A DNA stretch of 64,000 nucleotides, taken from Seiridium cupressi. Its lineage: Eukaryota; Ascomycota; Sordariomycetes; Amphisphaeriales; Sporocadaceae. The stretch spans positions 517,688 through 581,687 of the forward strand of contig JARVKI010000015.1 of assembly GCA_036674765.1 (NCBI GenBank). The letters run 5' to 3'. The notes beneath the pieces are model-generated. The model ran no database searches. It was given only the letters and a program-made list of their open reading frames with translations, and was not told the origin of the DNA. Shown here in pieces: positions 42,470-54,800 of the stretch. The position numbers were made by a program, and so were the translations under genes. Within the stretch, counting starts at the first letter, position 1, and each line of letters begins with the position of its first letter.

Positions 42470-43288
42470 TTATGAAATCCCGCTCACAAGCATCTGTTCC
42501 TCGATGCCAGCGAGATTGAGGTCCTGGTTTCTATCGAACGCGACCGTCCCGTTTCGAGTGCCTGGCACTATCTGAATATCGATGCAGCTGGTGTAAACCT
42601 CCATGAGATTTTCAGATGGCCACTCCCAAACCCAGTAAAGCGTATAGTTGTCACGAACGCTCGTAGGAAGTCGTAGATCAATCTGGCACCACAGGTCAGC
42701 CCCCTGGGGGTCTATAGGGACCTTAGCATAGGCTTTCTGGCGAGTCATAGAAATTGGTCCGTTATTGATTTGGTAGCATCTACCATCATCGAAAGATCAG
42801 ATGGCCAACAGGACCCCTCTCTTATCACCCCCTGTTCCACCCGCATTCCAGACGTGGTGAATAGAAAAGAGATGGTCATCTTTAGAAGGAGATGGAGTGC
42901 CGTAAACCCACACAGACGAGTTATTAAGTCTGGTCGGCGTGTTCTGGGGGAGAGTGACATGTCCATTCTCTTGATACTGCAGAGCTATAAAGTCTCCTGG
43001 CTGCGCCTTTAATGGTGGGCGCGTTATACTATATTGCCCGGCTGTCTGCTGGCTATCCCGACAGATAGGATCAGAAGGGATGATTCCTAGGTTAGCGTCT
43101 CGACCCGGAGGCGGGAGTAGATGCTGTTGTGTTAGATTATTAAATGACGGATCCAGTCGTGAGATAGCTCCGCGCATGAATCCTGTATCCCCGATCATCG
43201 TCCCATTAAAGCTAAGGCGTCTCAATTGTTCAACCCACGAATGGGCAGTAGCAAGCGGTAAAATCAAGAAGAGTAAATTTACAAGCAT
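42470..43288 (-). pseudogene. DUF7492 secreted protein broken by a nonsense codon
   Basis: A 273-codon frame interrupted only by TGA at 42799-42797. Before it: a signal peptide (MLVNLLFLILPLATA) followed directly by HSWVEQL, so the mature protein would begin with histidine, then GFMRGAISRLDPSF, QYQENGHVTLPQN and HHVWNAGGTGGDKRGVLLAI. After it: SFDDGRCYQINNGP, ADLWCQIDLRLP and YTLYWVWEWPSE. These are the conserved blocks of a fungal secreted family (DUF7492). The N-terminal histidine recalls copper-dependent polysaccharide monooxygenases, but no activity is known to me. In relatives an Arg-like codon stands at the stop position, so CGA to TGA is the likely change. No splice site near the stop could remove it. 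A sequencing error is the alternative. Confidence 0.8.
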
Positions 43289-44004
43289 ATTAGGCGCTTT
43301 TTTCTTTCTCCTAGCTTACGAACATTTTAAGAGTCTCCTTTTAGATTGAATTCCTAGGTCTTATAGAAAAAAACGTGTGCAGCCGGAGGTTGTGGTTTAG
43401 ATGAAGGACAAATGTGGACAGAGCCGAAAGCTGCGTCCTAAGCTAATGGCCCCCCGGTAAAGTCACTAACTAAACGGAGTCGACAAAATCCGTTTTTATC
43501 CATAATATAATTCTTTACAGTTTGTGATGCACAAATATGCATAGCCCTAGCGGCTCAGCGCACGTGACTGTTTAAGAACGGAGTTCAGCCTGAGTAAAAG
43601 CAGCAAATGCGCTAGTTCCGATTTGGCCAGAGACCGGGTACGGTGGACAGAGTACTACGCACTAAAACCCATTGAATGTACAGGTCCCAGTCCTGGACCG
43701 AGAGTGACCAGCTCTTCAGCAGCTGTTCGACCATATGGGCTCAAGAGTATCAACCTTAGCACTCGTTGTTTAAGAAATTGTTCAGCGGCCACATTAACTA
43801 TAACGTTCGACTCAGGCACGTAATTCTATATTGGCAATTGTGAATCCGTGATCAGGTTTGTATTCCTTTTCGGAATCACAAATTCTATGCCACTTTGATC
43901 AGAAACTGCCGCCTCCATCCAAAAATATTATAGAATAGTCTCATCATTGAATGTTGCGATCAGGCCGCACCAAGCCAATCCCATGATCGCCGGCTACCTC
44001 CAAA
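43289..44004. other. Intergenic region
   Basis: 716 bp between the DUF7492 pseudogene promoter and the 3' end of the dehydrogenase gene. Short frames only; nothing recognised. Confidence 0.45.
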
Positions 44005-45130
44005 TCACAGCTGGGCATTTTCTACACGCTTGCCGGTCTCGTCAAACTTGATCTGCTTTCCACTGACCAAAGCCTCCTGCAACGCAGCCCCGATTTCCAC
44101 AGCCTTGACTGCGTTCGAAAGCTTTAGGGGTAAAGGCTTATTTTCGAGACAAGCCTCAGCGAACTCGTTGCTCTCCTGCACAAACGCCATCTCGAATCGG
44201 TCGTAATAGTGAGCTGGCACATCTCTGGTGATGCCTCCAGGGTGGTAGTACTGCACAAGGTTCTGTGCAAGATGTGCGTTCACCGACAGCTTGCCCTCGG
44301 TTCCAATGATCTCGGTCGTATCCTCTTGCCCGTGGGCCATCATGCGCGAGCAGTAGTAGTAGGCGATCTTACCGCCCCAAAACTCGACAATACCGACGGC
44401 GTTATCAAAGTCGTTGTACTTCTTCAAGGCAGGCTGCACGGCCGTTACTCCGTAAGCGGACACGCTTTTTGGGATGATCTCATCACCGAAAAACCACAAG
44501 GTGAGGTCGATATCGTGGACCGCCATATCAACAAACACACCTCCCGACCATGCGGCATAGGCGACATAGAAACCTGATGGGTCATTCTTATCACATGTCT
44601 GACTGCGCAGGATGGTCGGGCGACCAATTGCGCCTTGTTGGGCCTTGGCGTATGCTTCCCGATAGGACGTGTCGAAACGCCTGGAAAATCCACACATGAC
44701 CTTGAGATGAGGTCTAGCCCTTGCGTTATTGATAACATCCCGGCACTTAATACGGGTCTACGTCAGCACTCCGATACATTGCTACGGATACAGAATGACT
44801 TACGATGTCTAGATCCGTCGATAGCGGCTTTTCGCAAAGAACGTGCAAGTTCTTCTCCATGGCCTGGATTGCCTCCTCGGCATGAACCGAGGTGGCCGTA
44901 CCGATGACGACGGCCATTATACCGGGATGTTCGATCATCTTATTGTAGTCTGTGTAGAGAGTAACGCCGTACGGCTCCAGGTGCTGCTTGGCCCATTGAA
45001 GCTCCTCTGGGTCAGGCGTGAAGGCAGCTACCAGCTCAGCTCGGGGTGTCCTGTGTAAGAAGTTCTGAGCATGTCGCTTGCCCATGCGACCCAGGCCAGC
45101 CGCGCCAATCTTCAACTTCTGTGGTGGCAT
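44005..45130 (-). CDS. Gfo/Idh/MocA-family NAD(P)-dependent dehydrogenase
   Basis: Two exons, 45130-44804 and 44757-44005, joined across a 46-bp intron (donor GTAAGT, acceptor GACGTAG), give 359 aa. The Rossmann fold has the glycine motif AAGLGRMGKRHA (about 9-20), and the family's signature CEKPLSTD at about 100. The C-terminal alpha/beta domain carries GFSRRFD, then GGVFVDMAVHDIDLTLWFFG, where the histidine of HDID is the usual catalytic residue, and a C-terminal FETGK-like end. Such enzymes oxidise sugars or inositols (inositol 2-dehydrogenase is the best-known relative). The divergent neighbour is an inositol-type transporter, which supports a polyol or sugar substrate by inference. Confidence 0.9.
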
Positions 45131-46712
45131 GATGAATTGAGGAGAAAAAGGAGATGATTGGAAATATGCTCAGGGACGAGAGACTTCTAGATGGTCGAGG
45201 ACATTCGGTCTTATACGTCTGGGGAAATAGCCATCGTGCTCGCGAGGCATGTCAGCCCGGTGCAAGAACCACAAATCCCCACGCTCTGTATTCTCCAAAT
45301 GCATCGAGCTTGTCCAAGGGATCACCACCGATATGCACCACGACGTACCACGATACCACCGACATGATCGTCAGAAGCATCGCACCGGTTCGCCCGACTA
45401 GGAGTGGCCCACGGGGTAAGTGTCGCGCGCCAAGCTGGCGGGGTTCCCTTCAGTATACGGGAAGATTCGGCCATGCTGAGTCGCTGCATGGGCTGAAGGT
45501 TACCTCGCCTGTGCATTCACTGTTCGAGATTGGTCGTGAAGTGAGTATGACCAGGGCTCGTGGTGGATACACAACGCAGTCTTGCATGCGCACGACGACT
45601 ACAGAGGCGGAAGCGCTTGCCGTGTTCAAGGAGCGGCTTTCTCCAGCTGGCCTACAGAGCCGAAAGGGTAGGTGATTCCGTCGCTGGAGTTTAGCTTGGG
45701 TGCTAGGTCGCATATAGTTGCGTATTTGTGGCCCCGATACTCTCAATTCAGGTCATATCAGGTTAGCGTCTTCTGCCACGGCGTCCCCCTATTGGAATCC
45801 TCAGTACAAGCAAAGTATTTAATACAAAGATTACTCGGCTCGGGGTATAAAAGTACATTTATACTTAATATAATGTAGTATTAAACGTTATAAATCAAAT
45901 TAAGATACATACCTACTCAACATCCCCAAGACCGGCATTACCTGCTTGGTCTAAGGAAACAAGCCTCGCTTACGGAAAGGCTTACTTACTCGAGCCGAAA
46001 CGCTCTCTATATCACTTGAACTTAGGCCACCACATTGCCCCCAGAGTGTTCATGAGTGGGTATACCGAGCTTCATGTAGCATCTCCTCATTGCGAGTCAT
46101 GAAGATGCAGTGGACCAATCACCTACAGAGCATATTGCCCACTGAAGCGTGACCCCAGCATCTTGTCTGCAAGTGTGAATATTGGGGGAAAGTCTGGGGC
46201 ATTCTGCGGGGGAATTCAAGTTATCAGGGTTAGTGATCAGCCAAGCTGTGATTAACTGCCTATCCCAAGGACAGACCATTATCTTCCTTGACGGCAAAGG
46301 AAATAACCACCATGCTCGGCTTAGGCCCGGCTCCCAGAAGCTATACCTGCTTAACCAGCGTACTACTAAAATTTACCAACGAGGATATCGCTGGTGTGAA
46401 TAGTGATCTTTGCGGCGATTTTCTCCCTTGACATAAACCATCCAACTCGTGGTAGCTGTTTAGCACAATTGCTCTTCTTTCGTGTGCCTATCTTGACTGA
46501 TTGTTGTCATCTATGTAAAGATTGTACAATCTTCATATGCACATCCCACATCTCTCATCGAGTGCTCCAGCAAATTGCACCGACACTGTTGTCCTCGGCG
46601 TTGCATTGTTTGAGCTCAATGACATCTTGTGGAAAACTTTCTCTTGAGTATTACAATTGACGAGACCACCTCACACAGCAGGTGTTCCGGCGGCAAACCC
46701 GCGACTCTAGTT
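45131..46712. promoter_or_regulatory. Divergent promoter region, dehydrogenase / MFS transporter
   Basis: 1.6 kb between two divergent genes that may share control. Open frames here (for example 45154-45675) show no domain. A moderately AT-rich stretch lies at 45800-45920. An upstream in-frame ATG at 46629 would add 28 residues to the transporter; I prefer 46713. Confidence 0.4.
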
Positions 46713-48493
46713 ATGGATACCGAAACGAAAACAGGGAGAGGCGTGCAGCATGTTGAGGACCAAGATGTTCTCGATGCCAGCCGCAAGGTTGCCGAGCATC
46801 AGGATCTCGAGCAGATTGAAGAGACGCAACCCGGTCCGTTCGTCCGGCGCTGTGCCTCAGCCGCCGCGATTGGCGGCATGCTCTTTGGATATGATACAGG
46901 TGTCATCTCTGGCGTCCTGGTCGTCATTGGATCTGATCTCGATGGGCGACCTCTGGCATCCAACGAGAAAGAATTGATCACGGCTCTCTGCGCTGCTGGT
47001 GCCTTTGTCGGTGCCATAATTGCAGGTGTGACGGCCGACAAGTACGATAGGCGGCCTACGATCTGGTTTGCCTCTGTCTTGTTCACCTTGGGCGCGCTCG
47101 TCCAAGCCTTGTCCTTCTCGATCGTACAGATGAGCGTCGGGAGATTTCTCATTGGTTTAGGCGTGGGCTCAGCGTCCATGGTAAGCATCGCTTTACACAT
47201 CATTTGAGAGAGTGAGAGAGAAAGAAAAAAAAAAGAAAAAAAGAAAAAAAAAAAAGACTCTTGCTGACTGATGATACTTGGAACAGATCGTGCCATTGTA
47301 CATTGCCGAACTCTCACCAGCTCGATTCCGTGGCCGCATGATCTCAGTAGACATGATCTTCCTAGGCACTGGTTCGATTTTGGCTTACGCATTCGGTGCG
47401 GCATTCGCCACGGTACCACATGGATGGAGGTATATGGTCGGACTCGGTGGAGTGATTTCCATCATTCTCGGAGTTCTGCTCTTCTGGTGCCCAGAGTCGC
47501 CTCGTCAGCTGATGTATCACGGCCGCCGCGCCGACTGCGAAAAGGTGCTTCGCCAGATCTACCCCGACGCGACGGAGCAGCACGCTGAAAACAAGATGCT
47601 CTCCTTGGAACACGGTGTGATGCAGGCGAGAGCACTATCAGAAGAAATCTCGGTGCGCCATGCCACCAGGAATATTTTGACCGTTCCTGCCAACCTCAGA
47701 GCCATGGTTGCCGCTTGTGGTCTTGTGAGTACCTTGTTGAAAAGCCATTCTTGAAGACATGTCCCAAGGCCCACGCAACTTATCTTGACGAGAAGTCACT
47801 GACCCAGGCTTGATGTAGATGTTTTTCCAACAGATGTGTGGGTTTAACACTATGATGTATTATTCGAGTACCCTATTCGCTATCGTCGGCTTTGATAATC
47901 CGACCGCAGTTGGTACCATCATTGCCGCGGTCAATTGGGTCTTCACTGTGGTCTCGATCATTTTCATCGACCGAATCGGCCGCCGTCGCATCCTCGTCTG
48001 GACAATGTGGGGGATGCCCGTCTGCCTTGCTGCCGCTGCGATTGCTTTCCACTGGATTCCCATCGATCTCCGTACCCTCGAAGTAACCGACGATGACATC
48101 GGTGGCCCGGCATACATCGTCCTGGCCGCACTGATCCTGTTCGTGGCTTTTTACGCCGCCGGACTTGGTTGTGTCCCATGGCAGGCCAACGAGTTCCTAC
48201 CCATGGAGATCCGTGCTCTGGGCACGACGGGCATCAATATTTTCAACTGGGGTCCTAACATCATTGTATCATCTACGTTCCTGTCCATGATGAAGGGCAT
48301 CACCCCGGCAGGCACTTTTGGTTTCTATGCCGCAACATCATTTCTGGGCTGGGTTTTTGTGATATTCCGCTTCCCCGAGGCAGCACAGATGACTCTTGAA
48401 GAGATTCGCGAGGTCTTCCAACACGGCTTTGGTGTTCGTTATGCTGAAGAATGGCGAAAACAGCAGAGAATTTCCAGGCATAACCAGGAATAA
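46713..48493 (+). CDS. MFS sugar/inositol transporter (Itr-like)
   Basis: Three exons, 46713-47180, 47287-47724 and 47819-48493, give 526 aa with about 12 membrane segments. Sugar-porter signatures are clear: AAIGGMLFGYDTGVISGVL in helix 1, DKYDRRPTIWFASVLF (loop 2-3), GRFLIGLGVGSASMIVPLYIAEL, PESPRQLMYHGR, QQMCGFNTMMYYSSTLF in helix 7, DRIGRRR and PWQANEFLPMEIRALGT. The QQ-x-x-G-x-N and the PWQ-EFLPMEIR block match myo-inositol transporters (Itr1/Itr2) best. The protein likely imports inositol or a related polyol across the plasma membrane with protons. I start at MDTETKTGRG; an upstream in-frame ATG is possible. Intron 1 holds an A/G-only tract. Substrate is inferred, not shown. Confidence 0.9.
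47206..47256 (+). repeat. Purine-only tract in the transporter's first intron
   Basis: About 50 bases of almost only A and G (GAGA repeats then A-runs broken by single G) lie between donor and acceptor of intron 1. Slippage-prone; no known role. Confidence 0.7.
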
Positions 48494-48886
48494 TCGCCCT
48501 CTGCAACGGCGAAGTGGCTGGTTGGCAGTCGAGAGATCCATGCAATTCACTCAACTATGTCTGAAGTAATTATCAACTCTAGACTATTTCATTACCAGCG
48601 TAACGTAAACTTATAAGACATCTAGATATTGACGAAATCAACTAGGTTACATGATTATTATCAAAGCAATTTTCCCTATGATAGGAACCTGATCTGTTGT
48701 CTTCTGCGGAAATCACTAAAGCCAGACTGTGGAACAGCTGCAATATATAGATATAATGGGGTTACATATCGTACATGTCCCTAAGTTAAACAACATAGCA
48801 GATAACCGCTCATGTTGGTTGCTAAATATCTCAGCTGGACTTTTCCGCACCCACCAATACATAACATCAAAAATGGTCTTCGTTTC
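48494..48886. other. Intergenic region between convergent genes
   Basis: 393 bp between the transporter and mucin-like gene ends. AT-rich 3' flanking sequence; nothing else seen. Confidence 0.5.
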
Positions 48887-51800
48887 TTATATGTTGCCTG
48901 CATTTATGCATCTCGCACCATCGTTCGAGTTAGAGGTTGGACCAGCGGCCAGCGATGTTGATGTCGCCGTAAAACCAGTTGTGTTTCCGCCCGAAGGGAT
49001 GTTGAATTTGTAGATCTTGCCACTGCTGTTCTCAGAACCGAACAGGTGGCCGTCATTGCTCGCATATACAGCACCCCTGTTGACAGTCAGATTGTGATTC
49101 CTATATAACCAGTACGACAATGACTGCCCCAAGAATACTCTTGAGGCAGCAATTGAGAAGAAGATATTTGAGAGGGCAATGAAGAGGTTTGGAATTCACT
49201 TACCATGTATTCTGACCCGTTATATTACCATAATCTGCGAGGACGGTCCAATTATGATATTTTCGATCAAATCGCTGGAGATACGTATGAGTGTTCGCCG
49301 TGACGGACCCCTGCGTATTGGCATCGTAGCCGAGACCGTATAGATAATTACCAGCTCCCGGTACGTATGCCCAATCTAAAACGTAATGCGGGGCAGTGGC
49401 CGTTCCGTTGTTGATTGTTTTACCGTAAGTGGTCGAGTTGGGCCTGAGGTCGAGCTGTAGCCATTGTATACCTCTGTACGAAGCCCAGTAGTAAGAGTTC
49501 TCGTCTACATCGCCGGCGTTGGGGTACCAGACGCTACTGATGTTGAGAGACTCGATTATTGTGCTGTCGCCGTTGCCGGCGATGCGGAGCAAATCACACG
49601 GGGAGTTGAGTGTTGTTCCAATCGAGCCGTAGATGTAGTTATCTGCGATATTGTAGCCAATGGCCTGGACATTTCGGCTACCATCACCAACACCTGTCTT
49701 GACGAGCGTCACGTTGGCTGTGGTGATGTTGACTCTGTAGAACGTCGTCTGCTGAATCAAGTAACCGTATGGGTCACAGTTCAGTGTCGGCAAGGGCGAC
49801 TAGATACACATAACACATTAGCTTGTTTTATCATCGATAAGAAGATACACCCTAGTATGCTCTCTGAGGCACGATTCGTGATCATGCGTCGATCAAATCG
49901 GAACAAGCCTCGCGAGAATAGCCAATTGTTGAATATGGAAAGAAGGAAAGAGAGGGCAAGGTTAAAAGTATTTCTTGTACTCACGTAGATATACACCGTA
50001 CCGGAGACCGTTCCGCTTGCTGACTTTGTTGATGTGCTCGTTACACTGCCCGTGTAGCCGACCGTAGTGGTGACATAGGTTTGCGTAGCTGACGTAGTCG
50101 TCCCGTTTGTAGTCCCGGTGGATGAGCTGCTAGATGTAGAGGTCGGTGTCGTGCTTGTGCTACTGCTACTGCTGGTCGAAGAGCTGCTGGAGCTAGAGGT
50201 TGATGTAGTGCTAGTAGTGCTTGGGGAACTACTCGAGCTGCTTGTAGTGGTAGAGCTCGTGCTTGATGACGATGACGATGAAGAGGAGCTGGTTGGGCTA
50301 CTGCTAGATGTGCTTGTCGAGCTACTGCTGACTATGCTTGATGTAGTTGAGCTTGACTGACTAGATGACGTGCTACTAGTCGAACTGCTACTGCTTGAAG
50401 TGGAAGTAGTGCTTGGTACATCGCTGCTGCTACTACTACTACTGCTGCTGCTGCTGCTTGAAGTAGAAGTGTAGCTCGTACTTGGCACATCGCTACTACT
50501 GCTTGAAGAACTGCTGGTGCTCGAAGTTGATGTTGTGCTTGGCGTATCGCTACTGGTGCTCGAAGTAGACGTTGTGCTCGGCACATCACTGCTACTGCTT
50601 GAAGAACTGCTGTTGCTCGATGTGGATGTTGTACTCGGCATATCACTGCTACTGGTGCTCGAAGTGGTCGTTGTGCTTGGCGTATCGTTACTGCTGCTCG
50701 AACTGGATGTGCTTGGCACACCACTACTAATGCTCGAACTGGATGTCGTGCTCGGCGAATCGCTACTGCTGCTCGAACTGGATGTTGTGCTCGGCGTATC
50801 GCTACTGCTACTCGAAGTGGTCGTTGTGCTTGGCGTATCGCTGCTGCTACTCGAAGAAATACTGCTGCTACCTGAAGTCGTGCTCAGCACGTCGCTGCTG
50901 CTAGTAGGTGAGTCTGTACTAGAGGTTGAGCTCTCAATATCCGTCGAAGAGCTCGATGAACTGCTACTAGACGAGTCTGTGCTCGACGAACTTGTTGAGG
51001 TCGTGTCGCTTGAAGGGTCTTGGCTACTTGTGCTTGTCTCGCTCGTGGTGCTTGAAATAGTCGAGGAAGATGAGGTCTCCATTGTGTCGGCTGGCACAGA
51101 CGTCGAAGTGCTTGAGCTGAGCGACGGGTCGGTGGTACTTGAATCGGTTGTTGAAATAGACACCTCTGTCGATCTGCTGCTTGAAGTTGTCTCTGGGTCC
51201 ATAGTGCTCGTGACACTGCTACTCTCACTGCTTTGGCTGCTTGAACTAGAGCTTGAACTGTCCGTTTGGCTTTCGGACGAGGATGTCGTAGACGTAGGAA
51301 CGTCAGTGGTATCAGTCGTGGAACTGCTAGAAGTGATTCCCGAATCGGTCGTTGTCATTTGTGACGTGGAAGATATACTTATCGTGGGTTCCGTGCTGAT
51401 GGTAGGATCCAAAGACACGCTCGACGAGGTAGAAGAAATGAGCTCCTCGGAGCTGCTGGTGCTGCTCGTCGTCTCAATTGTTGAAGATTCTGAGCTCTGC
51501 GTGCTTTCGACGGTCATTGAAGATGATGACGAGGGGGATGTCGACGAGGTCGGAAGATCATCCGACGTTGTTTGAGTACTTGTATCCTGGATGCTCGAGC
51601 TAGTCGCGGGGGAGCTTGTTATGGCCGAAGAGCTACTTGTTGAACTTTCGGTAGTGCTTGGTGTTGAGATAGGGAGGGACTCAGTGGTCTCGATGCTGCT
51701 CGTGGACTGAGTCGATGTGCTACTTGGTGTTCCAGTCGACAGAGACGAGCTCGAGGTTGATGTTATCTCCGGAGATATACTGGTGGTCTCAGGACTTGTA

Positions 51801-54800
51801 GATGTACTCGTATTTAGGGTAGATGTGGTTGAGTCTAACACAGATGTTAGTATTAGCGATGAGCTATTAGACTGCACGCTCAAATTTGACGAAGAACTGA
51901 TTTCTTGAACGAAAGAGGTAGCCTCGGAAGTCAATATGGCTTCACTCGTGATAACGGGGTCTTCAGAAGAGCTTGTAGTTGAACTGATAGTTGAATTCGT
52001 GTCCTGGATAGACACACTTGAGTCAGAGGGAAAGGACGCCGTCTCGTTGTTGTTGGTGGTGGTTGTCGACTGAAGAGATGGCTCTGGTAATGATATCGAG
52101 GCACTGGAAGAGGTTTCAATGCTCGAGGGAGAGCTGCTAGAGGTACTTGGCAGATCCGTGGACAACATCTGGCTTTCCGAAGTTGTGTTGGCTTCAATAT
52201 TGGATATAATTGTCCCTGATGTTGAACTTGACGACTGCAGGGTTACATTTGTAACCACCGAGCTTTCCAGAGAAGTGCTCTCCACCTCGGAGCTCATAGT
52301 TACGATCGGTAGATCAGTAGATGAGGACTCCGGTGTCGTCGACGATGCTAGGAGCATCGATGTTGAGTTCATGGCGGAGCTTATTGGAGAGGTGGTCGGT
52401 AAATCTGTCGTAGATTCCGTGCGCACACTCGAGGTTGTAGTTGGGAGAATAGCTAGAGTAGACTCCTCTGTGGTAGTCGAATCTTCCAACGTTGAGGTTA
52501 AGCTGGTATTCAAGCTGGTATTCAAGCTGGTATTCAAGCTGGTTGGACTTCCAGCTAAGAAACCCGTGCTAGAGTTCATCTCTGTAATCGACGATGTGAT
52601 CTGAATGGTAGGCGGAGACGTCGTGGTGGTTGGCATATCTGTCACCGTCGATGCTGAGCTGACAGAGGAACTCGTAGATTCAGCTGGTAATTCTGTGCTA
52701 GATTCCATGCCAGTACTCGAGGTTGTTATCCAGATCATAGCAGTGGACGATTCCGTACCAGTACTCGAGGTGGTTGTGGAGATCATAACAGTGGATGACT
52801 CCGTACCATTACTCGAGGTTATTGTCGAGGTATTGGCGGTAGACGACTCCATTGTCATTGTTGAATTCGGTAACATGGACGTCAAGCTGATATCCGAGTT
52901 TGTTGTTAACTCAGCGGCCAAGTCTGTGACCGATAAGTTTTTGCTCGGTTCCATGTCCATACTTGAAGACATTTGCTGGTCTGAAGTGGTTCCCGGCGCT
53001 ATAGCAGACTCCGTAGTGACTATGGCCATGTCCGTACTTGAGGAGGTTTGCAGATTCGGGGTTAAACTTGTGCTGTTTGTGGTGCTTGTGGTGCTTGTGC
53101 TGTTTGTGCTGGATCCTGTGGTAACGTTCCCCATATCCACACTTGAGGGTATTGGTAGTTCTAAACTAGTATCTGGGCGTGTGGTAGACTCCGTAGTGAC
53201 TGGATCCAACTTACCGCTTGATTGGGACTGCGTGGCAGTACTGGATACGGTTGTGCTCGATCCCGAGGTAGTAGACCCACTAATACTACTAGACGAAGAC
53301 GAAGGTGCCTCATCAGAAGTCGAACTGCTGCTGATTATAGACTGAGAGTCTGACGTGCTCGTAGAGGATGTTTCGGGTGAGGTAGTTGCTGAGGTAGTTG
53401 TCGAATTTGATGTATCGTCTTCACTCACTATAGTTCCATTCTGGCATCGGTTCTCTGATTAGAGGTATTAGTAATTGTGCTAGCGGCTTCGTCTCATGGT
53501 TGGGACTCACGCGTAAACACCACCAACTGCACAGGATAGCAGCCGTCAGGTCCCCCAGCTGCAGTGAACGTTATGTAGACATCGCCCGCTGAGACTTGGC
53601 AGAATCCAGCGGTTCCGTTGTAGAAAGTCTCGTTGTTCCATTGAAGCACTCCGTCGACCACGACAAAAGCTAGACTCTCAGATTAGCGGCTTCAAAAATC
53701 GGCAACACAAGGAAACTGTTTTCTTCTGTATATGTAGCTATATGGGATGTTTCGTTGAGAAAAACAAAACAAGTACTTGGGGGTATGTTGTTGATTCCAT
53801 TGATGGCAGAGGAATGAGACTCTCTGAAACTTACTTGTGTTGATTGAACCTCCAGTGTAATTCAACATGTCGATATAAGCCACGCCGGGGTCCACAGAAA
53901 GGGATACCATGCTGGACCTGGATGCAAAGGAACCGTTTGACGTGCGATATATTGTCGCATCGCTGCAGTTCTCTGGGTTTTGAATGGTATCATTGCCAAC
54001 AAAACTAGATGTGCTATCTCGCTTCCGTAGGCCCAAGCCCCTTTTTTGTGTGTTATTGGTCTGCTGTACCTGAACACCCAAGATGACAAGGGCCATTGTA
54101 GACGCTGTCGCGTCACTAGTGGACGATGTAGAACTTTCTGTAATGGTACTTGTGCTTATGACCGATACGGTTGAAGTACTACTTGGGGCAGATTCAGATG
54201 CCACTTCTGTCTGGGTCGTGCTTATGGTGCTGACTATAGTTGTGACAATGGTTGTCACGCTCGGATTGTCGGCGCTACTTGTCCCTCCTGAGATAGAAGA
54301 CCCAGAAGTTACAGTACCCGAGCCAGGCACAGTCGTCCGGATAGTATCTATGGTCGTGACTATAGTTGTAACTATAGTTGTGACAAGCGGAGTGCTTCCA
54401 GATGACTGTAGGGTGGCTGAAGAAGTGACCTCCACTGTTGGCCCAGCACTATCCGTTCCAGTGGTTGTTCCACCTGGGCTTGTGGCAGACACGGACATTG
54501 AAGTGTCCGAACCGGTCACTGTCGTAAGAGTAACACTTATGGTCGTGTCATCCGGTGAGCTTACGTCTGACTGAGATGACCCTGTGGATGGGATGTCGTT
54601 CGTTGGATCGGTATCATCTGTCTCAGAGTCCGTCCCAGTTGAAGCCAGTTCTGTAGATCCTGAAGTTTCTGTGTTGGTAACTGTCGTCAAGGTAACGCTC
54701 ATGCTTGTGCTACTTTGAGGCTCTGTAGATGACTGGGATGAGTCTGTCGAAGAGATATCGTTTGTGAGGTAAGCATCGTTCGTTTCAGAGGACCCAGGGG

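Noticed and set aside
50517..51575. Long Leu/Val-rich plus-strand frame opposite the mucin-like gene
   Set aside because: Antisense of serine codons gives Leu, Val and Glu codons; an expected artefact of the Ser/Thr repeats, as are 52605-53345 and 54083-54574.
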